64,000 bases of DNA, taken from positions 1-64,000 of the forward strand of contig NZ_CANMMT010000009.1 of NCBI RefSeq assembly GCF_947499065.1, read 5' to 3'. A program made the position numbers and the translations under genes. Numbering within the stretch: the stretch's first letter is position 1; each line of letters begins with the position of its first letter. Positions 1 through 9,263 of this stretch are shown here, one piece after another. Origin of the DNA: an uncultured Tenacibaculum sp. (GTDB taxonomy: Bacteria > Bacteroidota > Bacteroidia > Flavobacteriales > Flavobacteriaceae). The notes under the pieces are model-generated. The model saw only the letters and a program-made list of their open reading frames with translations. It had not been told where the DNA came from and did not search any database.

Positions 1-2634
1 GTAGGGACTGGAATATCAGTAACTGCTACCACAGGAAGTTATACCTTAACAGGAACGGATGCAGGAAATTATACAGTTACTCAACCAAGTGGCTTAACAG
101 CAGATATTACAGCCAAAGTATTAACGGTAACAGCTGATGATAAATCTCGAGCAGTGGGAGTTGCTAATCCAGTTTTTACGATTACTTATTCAGGTTTTAT
201 AGGAGGAGATAGTGTTGCGGATTTAGGTACAGTTCCGGTAGCAAGTACTACAGCGACAATTGCATCTCCAGTTGGAATGTATCCTATTACGGCGTCAGGA
301 GGAGTAGATAATAATTATTCTTTTAATTATGTTTCAGGTACTTTAAATGTTTTAATAGATACCGATGGCGATGGGGATCCAGATATTACTGATTCAGATG
401 ATGATAATGATGGAAACCCAGATGGGACAGATACAAATCCATTAGAAGTAAAAGTAACAGATGATGCTTTAACTGTAGTGGAAGGACAAACTGCTTCGGT
501 AAATGTTTTAATAAATGACGATTTTCAAGCAGGAGCGAATACAAGTATTACTCAAACAGGAGGAACAGCTACAGGAACAGTAAATATAGATTCATTAACA
601 GGAGAAGTAACTTATACACCAGCAGCAGGAGAAGAAGGAGGAACGGTAACTATAGAGCTGCAAGTATGTAATACGGCTGTAACACCACAAGTTTGTGCAA
701 CAGAAACAATTACCGTAACAGTACAAACAGATACTGATGGCGATGGAGATCCAGATGTTACTGATCCAGATGATGATAACGATGGCAATCCAGATGGGAC
801 AGATACAAATCCATTAGAAGTAAAAGTAACAGATGATACTTTAACTGTAGTGGAAGGACAAACTGCTTCGGTGAATGTTTTAATAAATGATGATTTTCAA
901 GCAGGAGCGAATACAAGTATTACTCAAACAGGAGGAACAGCTACAGGAACAGTAAGTGTAGATCCATTAACAGGAGAAGTAACTTATACACCAGCAGCAG
1001 GAGAAGAAGGAGGAACGGTTACTATAGAGTTGCAAGTATGTAATACGGCTGTAACACCACAGGTTTGTGCAACAGAAACAATTACCGTAACAGTACAAAC
1101 AGATACTGATGGCGATGGAGATCCAGATGTTACCGATCCAGATGACGATAATGATGGAAACCCAGATGGAACAGATACAAATCCATTAGAAGTAAAAGTA
1201 ACAGATGATGTTTTAGTAGTAGGAGAAGGGCAGACCGCTTCAGTAAATATTTTGACAAATGATGATTTTCAAGCAGGAGCGAATACAAGCATTACTCAAA
1301 CAGGAGGAACAGCTACAGGAACAGTAAGTATAGATCCATTAACAGGAGAAGTAACTTATACACCAGCTGCTGGAGAGCAAGGAGGAACAGTTACTATAGA
1401 ATTACAAGTATGTAATACAGCAGTAACACCACAGGTTTGTGCAACAGAAACAATTACCGTAACTGTACAAACAGATACTGATGGCGATGGTGATCCAGAT
1501 GTTACCGATCCAGATGATGATAACGATGGAAACCCAGATGGAACAGATACAAATCCATTAGAAGTAAAAGTAGAAGATGATGCTCTAACTGTAGTGGAAG
1601 GACAAGCTGCTTCGGTGAATGTTTTAACAAATGATGATTTTGAACCAGGAGTAAATACAAGTATTACTCAAACAGGAGGGACAGCTACAGGAACAGTAAG
1701 TATAGATCCATTAACAGGAGAAGTAACTTATACACCAGCAGCAGGAGAAGAAGGAGGAACGGTTACTATAGAGTTGCAAGTATGTAATACGGCGGTAACA
1801 CCACAGGTTTGTGAAACAGAAACAATTACCGTAACTGTACAAACAGATACCGACGGCGATGGTGATCCAGATGTTACTGATCCAGATGATGATGGTGATG
1901 GAATTTCAGATGTAGATGAAGGTAATGGAGATAGTGATGGAGATGGAATACCTGATAGTTTAGATACTGATAGTGATGGAGATGGAATACCAGATGCAAC
2001 AGAAGGGTCAGGAGATACAGATGGAGATGGAACACCTGATTATTTAGATTTAGATTCGGATGGAGATGGAGTTTCTGACAATACTGAAGGTACTGGGGAT
2101 AGTGACGGTGATGGAGTTTCAGATTATCAAGATTCAGACGATGATGGAGATGGAGTATTAACTGCTGATGAAGATATAAATAACGATGGAGATCCAACAA
2201 ATGATGATACTGATGGAGATGGAACGCCTGATTACCTAGATACAGATGATGACAACGATGGTATATTAACTATCGATGAGTTTATGAATGACTGTGATAA
2301 TGATAAAGTGCCAGATCATATTGATTTAACTGACTGTACAATTATACCAGAAGGTTTTTCACCAAACGGAGATGGAGTAAATGATCTTTTTGTAATTCCA
2401 TTCTTATCAAACTATAGAAACTTTAGTATGGGAGTTTATAATAGATATGGTAGAAAAGTTTACAGATATGATAACAACGGAAGTAGTAATCCGCAATGGT
2501 GGAATGGTTATTCAAATGCTAGTTTAACATTTGATAGTAGTAAACCAGTTCCAGTGGGTACATATTACTATGTTATAGAATTGAATGATGGTAGTGGTAA
2601 GCAATTTACAGGTTGGGTTTATATTAATAGATAA
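1..2634 (+). CDS. T9SS type B-sorted repetitive adhesin, 5' end outside window
   Basis: The reading frame is open from the first base, so this is the C-terminal part of a larger cell-surface protein. The first ~115 residues are MBG/YDG-like beta domains. Four near-identical 124-residue units follow, each with a thrombospondin-3-like Asp-rich calcium-binding segment (DTDGDGDPD) and an Ig/cadherin-like domain ([12 protein letters not shown]). A longer Asp-rich TSP3 stretch comes next. The last ~85 residues form a CHU_C / gliding-motility-associated C-terminal domain ([13 protein letters not shown]; ends GWVYINR), the known sorting signal for the type IX secretion system. The protein is probably exported and surface-attached, as for SprB-like adhesins. 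An SprF-like gene starts 10 bp downstream, probably in the same operon. A GTG at 154 is in frame but is not the real start. Family assignment is firm; the ligand is unknown. Confidence 0.9.
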   Translation, partial: VGTGISVTATTGSYTLTGTDAGNYTVTQPSGLTADITAKVLTVTADDKSRAVGVANPVFTITYSGFIGGDSVADLGTVPVASTTATIASPVGMYPITASGGVDNNYSFNYVSGTLNVLIDTDGDGDPDITDSDDDNDGNPDGTDTNPLEVKVTDDALTVVEGQTASVNVLINDDFQAGANTSITQTGGTATGTVNIDSLTGEVTYTPAAGEEGGTVTIELQVCNTAVTPQVCATETITVTVQTDTDGDGDPDVTDPDDDNDGNPDGTDTNPLEVKVTDDTLTVVEGQTASVNVLINDDFQAGANTSITQTGGTATGTVSVDPLTGEVTYTPAAGEEGGTVTIELQVCNTAVTPQVCATETITVTVQTDTDGDGDPDVTDPDDDNDGNPDGTDTNPLEVKVTDDVLVVGEGQTASVNILTNDDFQAGANTSITQTGGTATGTVSIDPLTGEVTYTPAAGEQGGTVTIELQVCNTAVTPQVCATETITVTVQTDTDGDGDPDVTDPDDDNDGNPDGTDTNPLEVKVEDDALTVVEGQAASVNVLTNDDFEPGVNTSITQTGGTATGTVSIDPLTGEVTYTPAAGEEGGTVTIELQVCNTAVTPQVCETETITVTVQTDTDGDGDPDVTDPDDDGDGISDVDEGNGDSDGDGIPDSLDTDSDGDGIPDATEGSGDTDGDGTPDYLDLDSDGDGVSDNTEGTGDSDGDGVSDYQDSDDDGDGVLTADEDINNDGDPTNDDTDGDGTPDYLDTDDDNDGILTIDEFMNDCDNDKVPDHIDLTDCTIIPEGFSPNGDGVNDLFVIPFLSNYRNFSMGVYNRYGRKVYRYDNNGSSNPQWWNGYSNASLTFDSSKPVPVGTYYYVIELNDGSGKQFTGWVYINR
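358..1845 (+). repeat. Four tandem 372-bp coding repeats in the adhesin gene
   Basis: The Asp-rich motif DTDGDGDPD recurs with exact 372-bp spacing, at 358, 730, 1102 and 1474, and a fifth half-unit begins at 1846. Each unit encodes 124 residues: a calcium-binding TSP3-like loop plus one Ig-like domain. The copies differ by only scattered substitutions and no indels, which points to recent expansion or ongoing homogenisation by recombination. Confidence 0.95.
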
Positions 2635-2644
2635 TAGAAAAGAA

Positions 2645-3553
2645 ATGAAAAAAGTTATATTAATAATAATAGTAATATTTAGTGCCTTTTCTGTTAAAGG
2701 TCAACAGGATCCACATTATACACAGTATATGTATAATATGAATATTGTAAATCCAGCTTATGCAGGGTCTAAAGATGGTTTGGTTTTGAGTGTTTTGGGT
2801 AGATCTCAATGGGCTGGTATCAAAGATGCGCCAAGAACATTTACGTTTAACGCGCAAGCACCTTTAGGTAAAAATGTAGGAATGGGGCTTTCTGTAATTG
2901 CAGATAAAATAGGACCTTTGTCTGAGCAGAATGTATATGCGGATTTTTCTTATACAATAAAAGTGAATGAAGCAGCAAAACTAGCTTTTGGTTTAAAAGC
3001 TGGAGTTACATTTTTATCAGCGCCATTATCGTTTTTAAATATCGTTAATTCAGGTGATATTGCTTTTCAAAATAATTTAAATGAAACGAATCCTAATTTT
3101 GGAGTAGGGCTTTATTATTATACAGATAGATATTATCTAGGATTGTCAGCTCCGAATTTATTAAAAACAATTCATTTTGAAAGAGGAAAAGGTATTGTTT
3201 CTAAGGCATTAGAGGAAACACATTATTTCTTTACAGGAGGATATGTTTTTCAAATGAGTGATGATATAAAATTTAAGCCTTCGTTTTTAGCGAAAGCGGC
3301 TGTAGGGGCTCCAGTTTCTGTAGAATATTCTGCAAATATATTGTTTTACGATAATATTGAGTTTGGACTGTCATATAGGTATGACGATTCGTTTTCGGCT
3401 ATTTTTAGTTTAGATATTACTGAGAAATTAAGAATGGGATATGCATACGATCATACTTTTACAAATTTAGGGGATTTTAATTCTGGAAGTCACGAGGTAT
3501 TAATGACCTTTAGCTTTGGGAAAGAGAAGTCTAAATTTCTAAGATTTTTTTAA
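2645..3553 (+). CDS. PorP/SprF family type IX secretion membrane protein
   Basis: About 302 residues with an N-terminal signal peptide (MKKVILIIIVIF...VKGQ) followed by the family hallmark QDPHYTQYMYNMNIVNPAYAGS. The rest is a beta-rich outer-membrane barrel-like sequence ending in SFGKEKSKFLRFF. SprF-type proteins are needed for export or attachment of their cognate SprB-like adhesin, and type B-sorted substrates usually sit beside such a gene, as here. I chose ATG 2645 because it begins the signal peptide and lies behind an A/G-rich stretch 10 bp after the adhesin stop. An in-frame ATG at 2585 lies inside the adhesin gene and gives no signal peptide at its N-terminus. Confidence 0.92.
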   Translation: MKKVILIIIVIFSAFSVKGQQDPHYTQYMYNMNIVNPAYAGSKDGLVLSVLGRSQWAGIKDAPRTFTFNAQAPLGKNVGMGLSVIADKIGPLSEQNVYADFSYTIKVNEAAKLAFGLKAGVTFLSAPLSFLNIVNSGDIAFQNNLNETNPNFGVGLYYYTDRYYLGLSAPNLLKTIHFERGKGIVSKALEETHYFFTGGYVFQMSDDIKFKPSFLAKAAVGAPVSVEYSANILFYDNIEFGLSYRYDDSFSAIFSLDITEKLRMGYAYDHTFTNLGDFNSGSHEVLMTFSFGKEKSKFLRFF

Positions 3554-3585
3554 AAGTATTTCAGAAAATAGATTGATTTATAAAA

Positions 3586-3620
3586 GGGTAAGTGATTTTC
3601 TATTACTTGCTCTTTTTTTT
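3586..3620 (+). terminator. Intrinsic terminator after the SprF-like gene
   Basis: A 10-bp stem with G-U pairs (GGGTAAGTGA / TTACTTGCTC) and a 7-nt loop is followed by eight T. It closes the adhesin-SprF operon. Confidence 0.75.
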
Positions 3621-3772
3621 GTTGAAATAATCGTTTTTTAAGATTATGCTAAAGTCTGGAGCTATATATTTATTCTTATGGAAGAAAATAATAGTTAACC
3701 ATAATTAACATTAGTTAACTTAATAAGGTTTAAACTAGCTATAAACTTGCATAGAAATTATAATATAACATT

Positions 3773-4309
3773 ATGAAAAAAATAATAAAAATTAATCTAC
3801 TGTTTGTTGTTGTATTCCTATGTGCTTGTAAGTATAGTACTAAAAAAGAAGAGCCAGTAGAGAATCAGAAGTTTAGTTTAGAGTCTTATTTGATTAAAGA
3901 TGAATATGTAAAGTTAGAATTAAAAAAAATGTCTTCAGGGCATTTACATATTTATGGACAACTTAATGGGGTTAAAGGAAATTTTATTTTAGATACTGGA
4001 GCAGGAGCTACTGTTATTGATAAAAAAAATAAAGAAAAGTTTCATATGCAAGCTGTAAATTCAGGTGATGAAGGTACTGGTGCTGGAGGAACAGGGTTGC
4101 AAATGTTAGCTTCAGAAAAAAATAATTTTAGAATAGGAGAATTAGAAATGGATGAATTAGGCTTAACCTTAATGAGTTTGGGTCATGTTAATAAAGCATT
4201 TGAAAGTATGGGGTTGGAAGAAATTGATGGTGTAATTGGAGCAGATATTTTGACAAATAAAAAAGCAATAATAGATTATTCTAATCTTATATTGTATTTA
4301 AAAAAATAA
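3773..4309 (+). CDS. Retropepsin-like aspartic protease lipoprotein
   Basis: 178 residues. A lipoprotein signal peptide ends in a lipobox at FLCAC (Cys19). The core contains ILDTGAGATVID (catalytic-type Asp74 in a DTGA motif) and a second hydrophobic-hydrophobic-Gly element, IDGVIGADIL (about 151-160). This is the single-domain retropepsin/clan AA pattern, in which the active enzyme is normally a dimer. Membrane-anchored periplasmic members are common in Bacteroidetes; their substrates are unknown. It is a single-gene unit with its own terminator. The upstream 80 bp are very AT-rich and contain two GTTAAC hexamers with a related ATTAAC between them (about 3690-3725). Confidence 0.8.
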   Translation: MKKIIKINLLFVVVFLCACKYSTKKEEPVENQKFSLESYLIKDEYVKLELKKMSSGHLHIYGQLNGVKGNFILDTGAGATVIDKKNKEKFHMQAVNSGDEGTGAGGTGLQMLASEKNNFRIGELEMDELGLTLMSLGHVNKAFESMGLEEIDGVIGADILTNKKAIIDYSNLILYLKK

Positions 4310-4310
4310 A

Positions 4311-4335
4311 AAGAGAGGTTTTAAAACCTCTCTTT
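4311..4335. terminator. Bidirectional terminator
   Basis: A self-complementary stretch (AAGAGAGGTTTT / AAAACCTCTCTT) starts right after the protease stop and has A/T tracts on both sides. It can serve the protease gene (+) and the metalloprotease gene that ends at 4369 (-). Confidence 0.85.
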
Positions 4336-4368
4336 ATAAAATGGTCAACCCATATTTAATATTATTTT

Positions 4369-5247
4369 TTAGTTATTTCCTAAGTTAGCGTATTCTTTTT
4401 CAGAGATTTTCCCAGTATGAATATCAACTAATTCTTCTATTTTAGTTAACATAAATTTGTGTAATTCTTCATCAATTTTTTCTGGCTTTTCAAGATTGCT
4501 AGATTTTAATTTACCAGGAATAACATAAGTATTGTAGTAGTAAAAAAAGTTATAATCTAGGTTTGAATTAGATAAATTACCATTGTTTCCTAATAACCAT
4601 CCTAATCTTACAGCAGAACGTCTTTGCGAAGCAGAACCGTGAGAAGACCCACTAGCTCCAGCTATAGATTGAGAAAAATTGTATGCAGGAATAACATCAG
4701 ACCAATTAGAAGTGTAACTTCTTCTTAAGAAATACCCGGCAAAACCATCAGCTTCTAATTCAGTATTAGAAGGTCCGGTTACTGAAGGATATCCTTGTCT
4801 AAATTGTATTTGATGAGCTACCTCATGTGCTACAATATATGCTACAGCAGATCTTCCATAATTTAAAGCTCCTCTTAACATTTCTTCACCCCAAATAATA
4901 TAATTTGCTGGAGGTCCGTAAGATAAAGCATTGAAAGTACCACTTCCTGCTGCAAAATAAAGAGGAACATTAGCTATACCAAAAAGGCTTGATGCTTTAT
5001 TGTTTTGTTGTTTTAAAAAGTTGGTTTCACTTGTATTGATAAGTGTGTTTGACCAATAAGAGTTTGGTCCAAATTGAGATACTGTTGCACATTTGTGTGC
5101 TGTGTTGTGATTATCAAATTCACTTGGTAAAACACCAGCTTCTGGTGAATTAGCGCTTAATGCTATGTCTTTAGCTATTTCTTGATTGTCACAACTTTGC
5201 AACGAAACTAAAATAGCCAACGTTGTTAATTTAATGAAATTTTTCAT
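4369..5247 (-). CDS. Zinc metalloprotease-like lipoprotein (HExxH)
   Basis: 292 residues. The signal peptide has a lipobox at SLQSC (Cys19). HEVAH at residues 141-145 supplies two histidine ligands and the catalytic Glu. ELEADGFAGYFLRR at ~163-176 provides the downstream Glu/Asp segment of ExxxD-type gluzincin or neutral zinc metallopeptidases. The N-terminal half carries a substrate-binding-like beta region (NVPLYFAAGSGTFNALSYG). It is probably an extracytoplasmic lipid-anchored peptidase; the exact family (M48-like or YpfJ-like) is not certain. It is monocistronic, with a shared terminator at 4311-4335. A later HTTGGG-type domain is absent. Confidence 0.75.
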   Translation of the reverse strand: MKNFIKLTTLAILVSLQSCDNQEIAKDIALSANSPEAGVLPSEFDNHNTAHKCATVSQFGPNSYWSNTLINTSETNFLKQQNNKASSLFGIANVPLYFAAGSGTFNALSYGPPANYIIWGEEMLRGALNYGRSAVAYIVAHEVAHQIQFRQGYPSVTGPSNTELEADGFAGYFLRRSYTSNWSDVIPAYNFSQSIAGASGSSHGSASQRRSAVRLGWLLGNNGNLSNSNLDYNFFYYYNTYVIPGKLKSSNLEKPEKIDEELHKFMLTKIEELVDIHTGKISEKEYANLGNN

Positions 5248-5537
5248 TTATTTTGAAGGGTTTGGGGGTTGACCAAGTTGAAAACGAATGCAATTGTGTA
5301 TTATTGTATTTTTAATAAAAATATTTAAATAATAAATTTAATTTATTAAAATAGTTAAATTCTTTAATTATCTATGCTTTAATTCTGTTTTGTTGTAGTG
5401 AAATATAAAACTCAATATTTGTAAGTGGTTGAGACTATGTCCTTCGTGTTTGTTTTTTTATTCAGTGTATTTTATAGATAATAGTTGGAGGTAAAAGTAA
5501 AGAATTTTTCTATTGAATTTTTTAATACACAGTGAAG

Positions 5538-5612
5538 TCGGGATGAAAGGATTCGAACCTTCGATCTCACGGCCCCCAGCCGTGCACTTTAACCGGACTA
5601 AGCTACATCCCG
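5538..5612 (-). tRNA. tRNA-Pro(GGG)
   Basis: 75-nt cloverleaf on the minus strand. The acceptor arms CGGGATG/CATCCCG pair perfectly and are followed by discriminator A. The anticodon arm is CACGG-CTGGGGG-CCGTG, giving anticodon GGG. The T-arm is GAAGG-TTCGAAT-CCTTT. CCA is not encoded. A good -7 box (TATATTTG, minus strand, plus coordinates 5622-5629) lies just upstream. Confidence 0.95.
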
Positions 5613-5642
5613 AGTTGTAAGCAAATATATTATTAAAAAAAT

Positions 5643-5673
5643 AAAAAGTTCTAGGGCAGACCTAGAACTTTTA
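5643..5673 (-). terminator. Terminator of the small ORF at 5773
   Basis: A 12-bp perfect stem (AAAAGTTCTAGG / CCTAGAACTTTT) with a GCAGA loop. It lies 100 bp past the stop of the 76-residue minus-strand gene and upstream of tRNA-Pro(GGG), so it insulates the two. Confidence 0.75.
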
Positions 5674-5772
5674 TCAAGAATAAATATTATAAAGAATAAT
5701 AGTTGATTAAAAATTATTATTCTATCTATTTTATAAACGTTATAAATTGTCGTTTATTGTTTCTGTTCAATA

Positions 5773-6003
5773 TTACGCAGTTAAGGGTTTACCTTTTAAA
5801 CGCTTTTCAATTCGCTGTTTTACAACGGTTAATCTTTTCATTGCATCCATTAAGGCAGTGTCCTTAGTTTCTTTATATACCTCGTTTATCTCTAATATCA
5901 AAGCTTTAGCTTCTCTTGAAGCTAATATTCGATCACTAGTAGTGATAAATTTGAACTTTCTGTTTTCAAATTCATCTGCTTTACTTATTAATTCTGAGTT
6001 CAT
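5773..6003 (-). CDS. Small conserved-looking alpha-helical protein
   Basis: 76 residues starting MNSELISKADEFENRKFKF and ending KRLKGKPLTA. It is highly charged and predicted all-helical, with no signal peptide or membrane segment. I do not recognise a named family. A longer frame reaches 6108 but would run through a candidate -7 box (CAAATATA on the plus strand, 6106-6113) and adds an atypical N-terminus, so the internal ATG at 6003 is preferred. The downstream hairpin terminator and preserved frame support a real gene. Function unknown. Confidence 0.6.
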   Translation of the reverse strand: MNSELISKADEFENRKFKFITTSDRILASREAKALILEINEVYKETKDTALMDAMKRLTVVKQRIEKRLKGKPLTA

Positions 6004-6413
6004 AAAATATCTACTAATTTTAATTAAATTATCTTTTTTTAGAATAAGTCTGGTAATTGATTCCGAATAAAAAAGATTTATTTTCTCTATAAATAAATTG
6101 GGCGACAAATATATACTAATCTTTCATTTAACCTATAATAAATTCATCAAATTATTTTATTTTTTTATAAATTTTCTTTATAACGTAATTTAGACCAAAA
6201 TTTCCTAGTTTTTGTTAATCATAGATGTAATCTATTGAGTTAAATATAATAATTTTTATTTGTTATGTCAAGTCTATTTACAGAAAATTAACATAAATAC
6301 TGGGCTTTTTTGATGATTATTCATTTGTTTATGGTGAATTATTGAGAATAAAGTATTTTTGAAGTCTTAAGATTTTATGTGATAAGTCTTTAATTTTAAA
6401 CATAACAGATTTA
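6004..6413. other. AT-rich divergent intergenic region
   Basis: 410 bp without a credible gene between two divergent units. It holds a possible minus-strand -7 box at 6106-6113 (TATATTTG) and a possible plus-strand -7 box at 6354-6361 (TATTTTTG). Neither has a convincing TTG at the right spacing. No RNA gene or long repeat seen. Confidence 0.5.
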
Positions 6414-7022
6414 ATGAGAAAAGTAATATTAATAATTTTAGTGGTTGTATTTCAGTCATGTAGTAGTAAGAAAAAGAGGAAAATTACAGGGAAGTCTCCT
6501 TTTCAAATAGAAATGAATACTGAATTTAAGGATGCTTCTAAATCACCATTGACTAAAAAAGGATTAAGGAACTTTAAAGGGTTGGATTTTTTTCCAATTT
6601 CAGAAGCGTATATCGTAAGAGCTAAATTAATTAAGACACCTGATGCTCCAACATTCAACTTTCCTACAACTACTGATAGGGTTGCGGTGTATAAAAAGTA
6701 TGGTGTAGTTTCTTTTAAAATAAATGGAAAAGATTTTAAATTAGCTATATATCGAGATGAACACCCAGAGCCAAAATATAAGGATAACTTGTTTTTACCA
6801 TTTTTGGATAATACTAATGGAAAAACTTCTTATGAAGGAGGGCGTTTTATTGATGTTTTAGTCACTGATGAAAATGAGGATGGTACAATAACTATTGATT
6901 TTAATAAGGCATATAATCCTTATTGTGCATATAGTGATCGATATTCTTGTCCTATTACACCTAGAGATAATTATTTAGATACTGAGATAAAGGCTGGAGT
7001 AATGGCCTATAAAAAACCATAA
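6414..7022 (+). CDS. DUF1684 family lipoprotein
   Basis: 202 residues with a lipobox at VFQSC (Cys16), so probably a lipid-anchored periplasmic or outer-membrane protein. The C-terminal two thirds match the DUF1684 pattern: FLPFLDNTNGKTSYEGGRF, then an acidic FNKAYNPYCAYSDRYSCPI motif with conserved Asn/Tyr/Cys, and a final AGV. Members are widespread in Bacteroidetes; the fold is known but biochemical function is not established. Single gene, closed by the terminator at 7023. Confidence 0.85.
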   Translation: MRKVILIILVVVFQSCSSKKKRKITGKSPFQIEMNTEFKDASKSPLTKKGLRNFKGLDFFPISEAYIVRAKLIKTPDAPTFNFPTTTDRVAVYKKYGVVSFKINGKDFKLAIYRDEHPEPKYKDNLFLPFLDNTNGKTSYEGGRFIDVLVTDENEDGTITIDFNKAYNPYCAYSDRYSCPITPRDNYLDTEIKAGVMAYKKP

Positions 7023-7049
7023 AAAAAGCCTGCTTAGCAGGCTTTTTTA
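7023..7049. terminator. Bidirectional terminator
   Basis: An AAAAAGCCTGC / GCAGGCTTTTTT stem with a TTA loop lies directly after the DUF1684 gene. It also overlaps the last codons of the convergent crotonase gene, so it serves both strands. Confidence 0.9.
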
Positions 7050-7751
7050 TTTAATTGGAGGATTTAATCCTTCTATGCTATCTTGTTCTATTGCTTGTTG
7101 TAATGAATTTAAATAGTTTTTTCTAACCTTTAATTTTGTTTCAGCATGTGCTTTTTTGTTTAAGTTAGAAAACATTTCAGCAATCTTTATAGCTGTAGGC
7201 ATCAAATGATCTTCAGGTACAATTCTATCCAGAAAACCAGCTGTAACAGCATTTGCAGGAGTGTATATTTCAGAATTACTAATGCTTCTTTCAAAATAGA
7301 TAGGAGCTAAGCGCGCTTTGGCTATTTCAATACCAGCATGGTGCATTGTCATTCCAATCATAACTTCGTTTAATCCAATTTTAAAATCACCTTCGGTACC
7401 TATTCTATAATCAGCAGAAAGAAGTAAAAAAGCTCCTTTTGCAATTGCGTGTCCACTACAAGCGATTATAACTGGAAAAGGAAAAGATAACATTCTAAGT
7501 GATAACTTAGAGCCTTTGGTTACTAACTCTAAAGCCGATTCAGGAGAAGCTGTCATGCTTTTTAAGTCATAACCAGCAGAAAAGATACCGGGTTGACCTG
7601 TTAAAATAACAACTTTCTTTTCTTGTTCTGCTTGATTGAATGCAATGTTTAAAGCATCAATAACTTCATGTGAAATAGCATTTGCTTTTCCGTTTGTAAT
7701 AGTAATAATTACATAAGCATCTTTCGATGTATACTGAACAGGGGTACTCAT
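7047..7751 (-). CDS. Enoyl-CoA hydratase/isomerase (crotonase) family protein
   Basis: 234 residues, short for the family. The N-terminal strand (VIITITNGKANAISHEVIDAL), the oxyanion-hole segment FSAGYDLKSM and the HAIAKGAFLLLSADYRIG block are typical of crotonase-fold enzymes acting on acyl-CoA thioesters. The usual second catalytic Glu of hydratases is not evident: the site reads GLNEVMIGMTMHHAG. The reaction is therefore unclear and could be an isomerase or hydrolase variant. It lies 4 bp from crcB on the same strand, probably co-transcribed, with no other lipid genes nearby. Confidence 0.8.
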   Translation of the reverse strand: MSTPVQYTSKDAYVIITITNGKANAISHEVIDALNIAFNQAEQEKKVVILTGQPGIFSAGYDLKSMTASPESALELVTKGSKLSLRMLSFPFPVIIACSGHAIAKGAFLLLSADYRIGTEGDFKIGLNEVMIGMTMHHAGIEIAKARLAPIYFERSISNSEIYTPANAVTAGFLDRIVPEDHLMPTAIKIAEMFSNLNKKAHAETKLKVRKNYLNSLQQAIEQDSIEGLNPPIK

Positions 7752-7755
7752 ATGT

Positions 7756-8127
7756 TTATATAAATTTAATTAAATAGATTCCAGCAAAAACAGCTGAAAA
7801 ACCAAGAATGAAACTTGCAATTGTATAAAAAGCAAAAGAGGTAAAATCTCCCGATTTTAAGAAAATATGATTTTCATAAGCAAAGGTTGAAAAAGTGGTA
7901 AAACCACCACAAAAACCAGTGGCTAATAATAAGGTGTGATTTTGAGTTAAGGTTTCATTTTTTGCAGCCAAACCTAGGATGATACCTATAAATAAGCTTC
8001 CTAAAACATTTGCAGCAAATGTGCCATAAGGAATACCTGTTGCAGGACTGTTTAAAAGTTTACCTATAAGGTATCTCAAAACACTTCCAGTTCCGCCACC
8101 AATAAAAACTAATAATAGTTGTTTCAT
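7756..8127 (-). CDS. crcB: Fluoride channel CrcB/Fluc
   Basis: 123 residues and four hydrophobic helices. It has the Fluc signature GFCGGFTTFSTFAYE and the N-terminal GGGTGSVLRYLIG. Fluc channels are dual-topology dimers that let fluoride leave the cell. ATG 8127 begins MKQLLLVFIGGG; an upstream in-frame ATG at 8154 would add MRFYYFRIY and overlap the preceding terminator, so I rejected it. I see no fluoride riboswitch upstream: the gap holds only the terminator at 8144-8172. Confidence 0.93.
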   Translation of the reverse strand: MKQLLLVFIGGGTGSVLRYLIGKLLNSPATGIPYGTFAANVLGSLFIGIILGLAAKNETLTQNHTLLLATGFCGGFTTFSTFAYENHIFLKSGDFTSFAFYTIASFILGFSAVFAGIYLIKFI

Positions 8128-8143
8128 ATATATGCGAAAATAA

Positions 8144-8172
8144 TAAAACCTCACAAATTTTGTGAGGTTTTA
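8144..8172 (-). terminator. Terminator after the SRPBCC/GyrI-like gene
   Basis: A 13-bp perfect stem (AAAACCTCACAAA / TTTGTGAGGTTTT) with flanking A/T tracts, 20 bp past the stop of the upstream minus-strand gene. Confidence 0.85.
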
Positions 8173-8191
8173 CGAATATATAGTTTTTGTA

Positions 8192-9217
8192 TTATTCAAT
8201 TGGATAATAAATATCAGTTTGTATTTCTGTAGGTTTTACAGTACTTGGGTCGTTAACGTACAATTCCCAAATAGGCCATTTTTGAGTAAGATTATTCTCT
8301 TTTAAATAATTGTCTATTTTGGTATGTGCATCGTAATCACCTTCTCCGTAATTACCAAATTTAGAAATTACTAGGCTATTACCTGCAGGTAACTTTACAA
8401 CTTCCATTCCTGTAGCTGGTGCTAATTCTTTGTTTAAAAGTAATCCGATATAAAATTCAGTTTCTCCAGATTTTTCATCGTATTTACTAAATACAGCCCC
8501 AGGAGTGTAATCACCAAGTTTTAGTCCATTTTTAGCTGCATACATTCCTGCTTTAGGTAAATCTTGCATGAATAAACGTGTCATTTCTTTATGGTCAATT
8601 TTAATCTTATGACGGTACCCGATAAAGATTTTTTCAGGCACCTCTTTTGTAGAAATTTCGCCAATGGTAAACTTTGGAGTTGCTGGAATTGTTTCCAAAA
8701 GAACCTTTTCTAAATTATCTAATCCTTTTTCTTCCATTGGTCCAAACATATTGTCCCAACCTCCTGTGAATGCGGCAATCATTTTAAAGAAAAAAGGAGA
8801 TTTCTCAGCTTTCATACCCCATGTTACCTTTGTGCCATCAGATACTTCTTCAAAATTCCAATAAATATCTCCTGGTTCACTATCCATAAAAGATATTTTT
8901 TGGTCAATAGATTTGTTTTCAACTAAAGCAACAGTTTCCATTTTTCCTGGTCCGTCTTTACTTGTCCAGCTATCAGAAGCACCAACACCTACTGTTTTAT
9001 CACCATAAGTTACTACAATAGTGCTGTCTTCATCATGCCATGGCCCCCATTTTTCCCATGTTTTTAAATCGTTTACGGTATTAAATGCATGTGCAATCGG
9101 AGCTTTTATTACTTTGCTTCTACTTACGTCGTAACTTCCAGTATAAGTACTAACGTAAATTAAGCCAATAGCAATTACTGCCACTATAAGTAGCAGTATG
9201 TATTTTAAGATTTTCAT
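8192..9217 (-). CDS. SRPBCC domain plus GyrI-like effector-binding domain protein
   Basis: 341 residues. One N-terminal membrane anchor (ILKYILLLIVAVIAIGLIYV) is followed by a polyketide-cyclase/START-like SRPBCC domain (about 30-175; VIKAPIAHAFNTVNDLKTWEKWGPWH). A GyrI/AraC effector-binding-like domain comes last (about 185-341; ISTKEVPEKIFIGYRHKI). Both parts bind small hydrophobic ligands in characterised relatives; the ligand here is unknown. It probably faces the periplasm, anchored by the first helix. The gene is probably read with the BT_3928 gene upstream, 46 bp away. Confidence 0.8.
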   Translation of the reverse strand: MKILKYILLLIVAVIAIGLIYVSTYTGSYDVSRSKVIKAPIAHAFNTVNDLKTWEKWGPWHDEDSTIVVTYGDKTVGVGASDSWTSKDGPGKMETVALVENKSIDQKISFMDSEPGDIYWNFEEVSDGTKVTWGMKAEKSPFFFKMIAAFTGGWDNMFGPMEEKGLDNLEKVLLETIPATPKFTIGEISTKEVPEKIFIGYRHKIKIDHKEMTRLFMQDLPKAGMYAAKNGLKLGDYTPGAVFSKYDEKSGETEFYIGLLLNKELAPATGMEVVKLPAGNSLVISKFGNYGEGDYDAHTKIDNYLKENNLTQKWPIWELYVNDPSTVKPTEIQTDIYYPIE

Positions 9218-9263
9218 AATTATTATAGTTTGATTTATTGTAAAGTTACTGATTTTTAAATTG

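Noticed and set aside
1874..2200. His/Leu-rich open frame opposite the adhesin
   Set aside because: It is the antisense of the Asp/Gly-rich TSP3 repeats; composition is an artefact of that sequence.
2585..2644. Upstream ATG for the SprF-like gene
   Set aside because: It lies inside the adhesin coding sequence and precedes a clear signal peptide start at 2645.
3650..3760. Two GTTAAC hexamers upstream of the retropepsin-like gene as an operator
   Set aside because: Short palindromes in very AT-rich sequence; too little to separate from chance.
8128..8191. Fluoride riboswitch upstream of crcB
   Set aside because: The gap is only 64 bp and is occupied by the terminator of the preceding gene; no pseudoknot pattern is visible.
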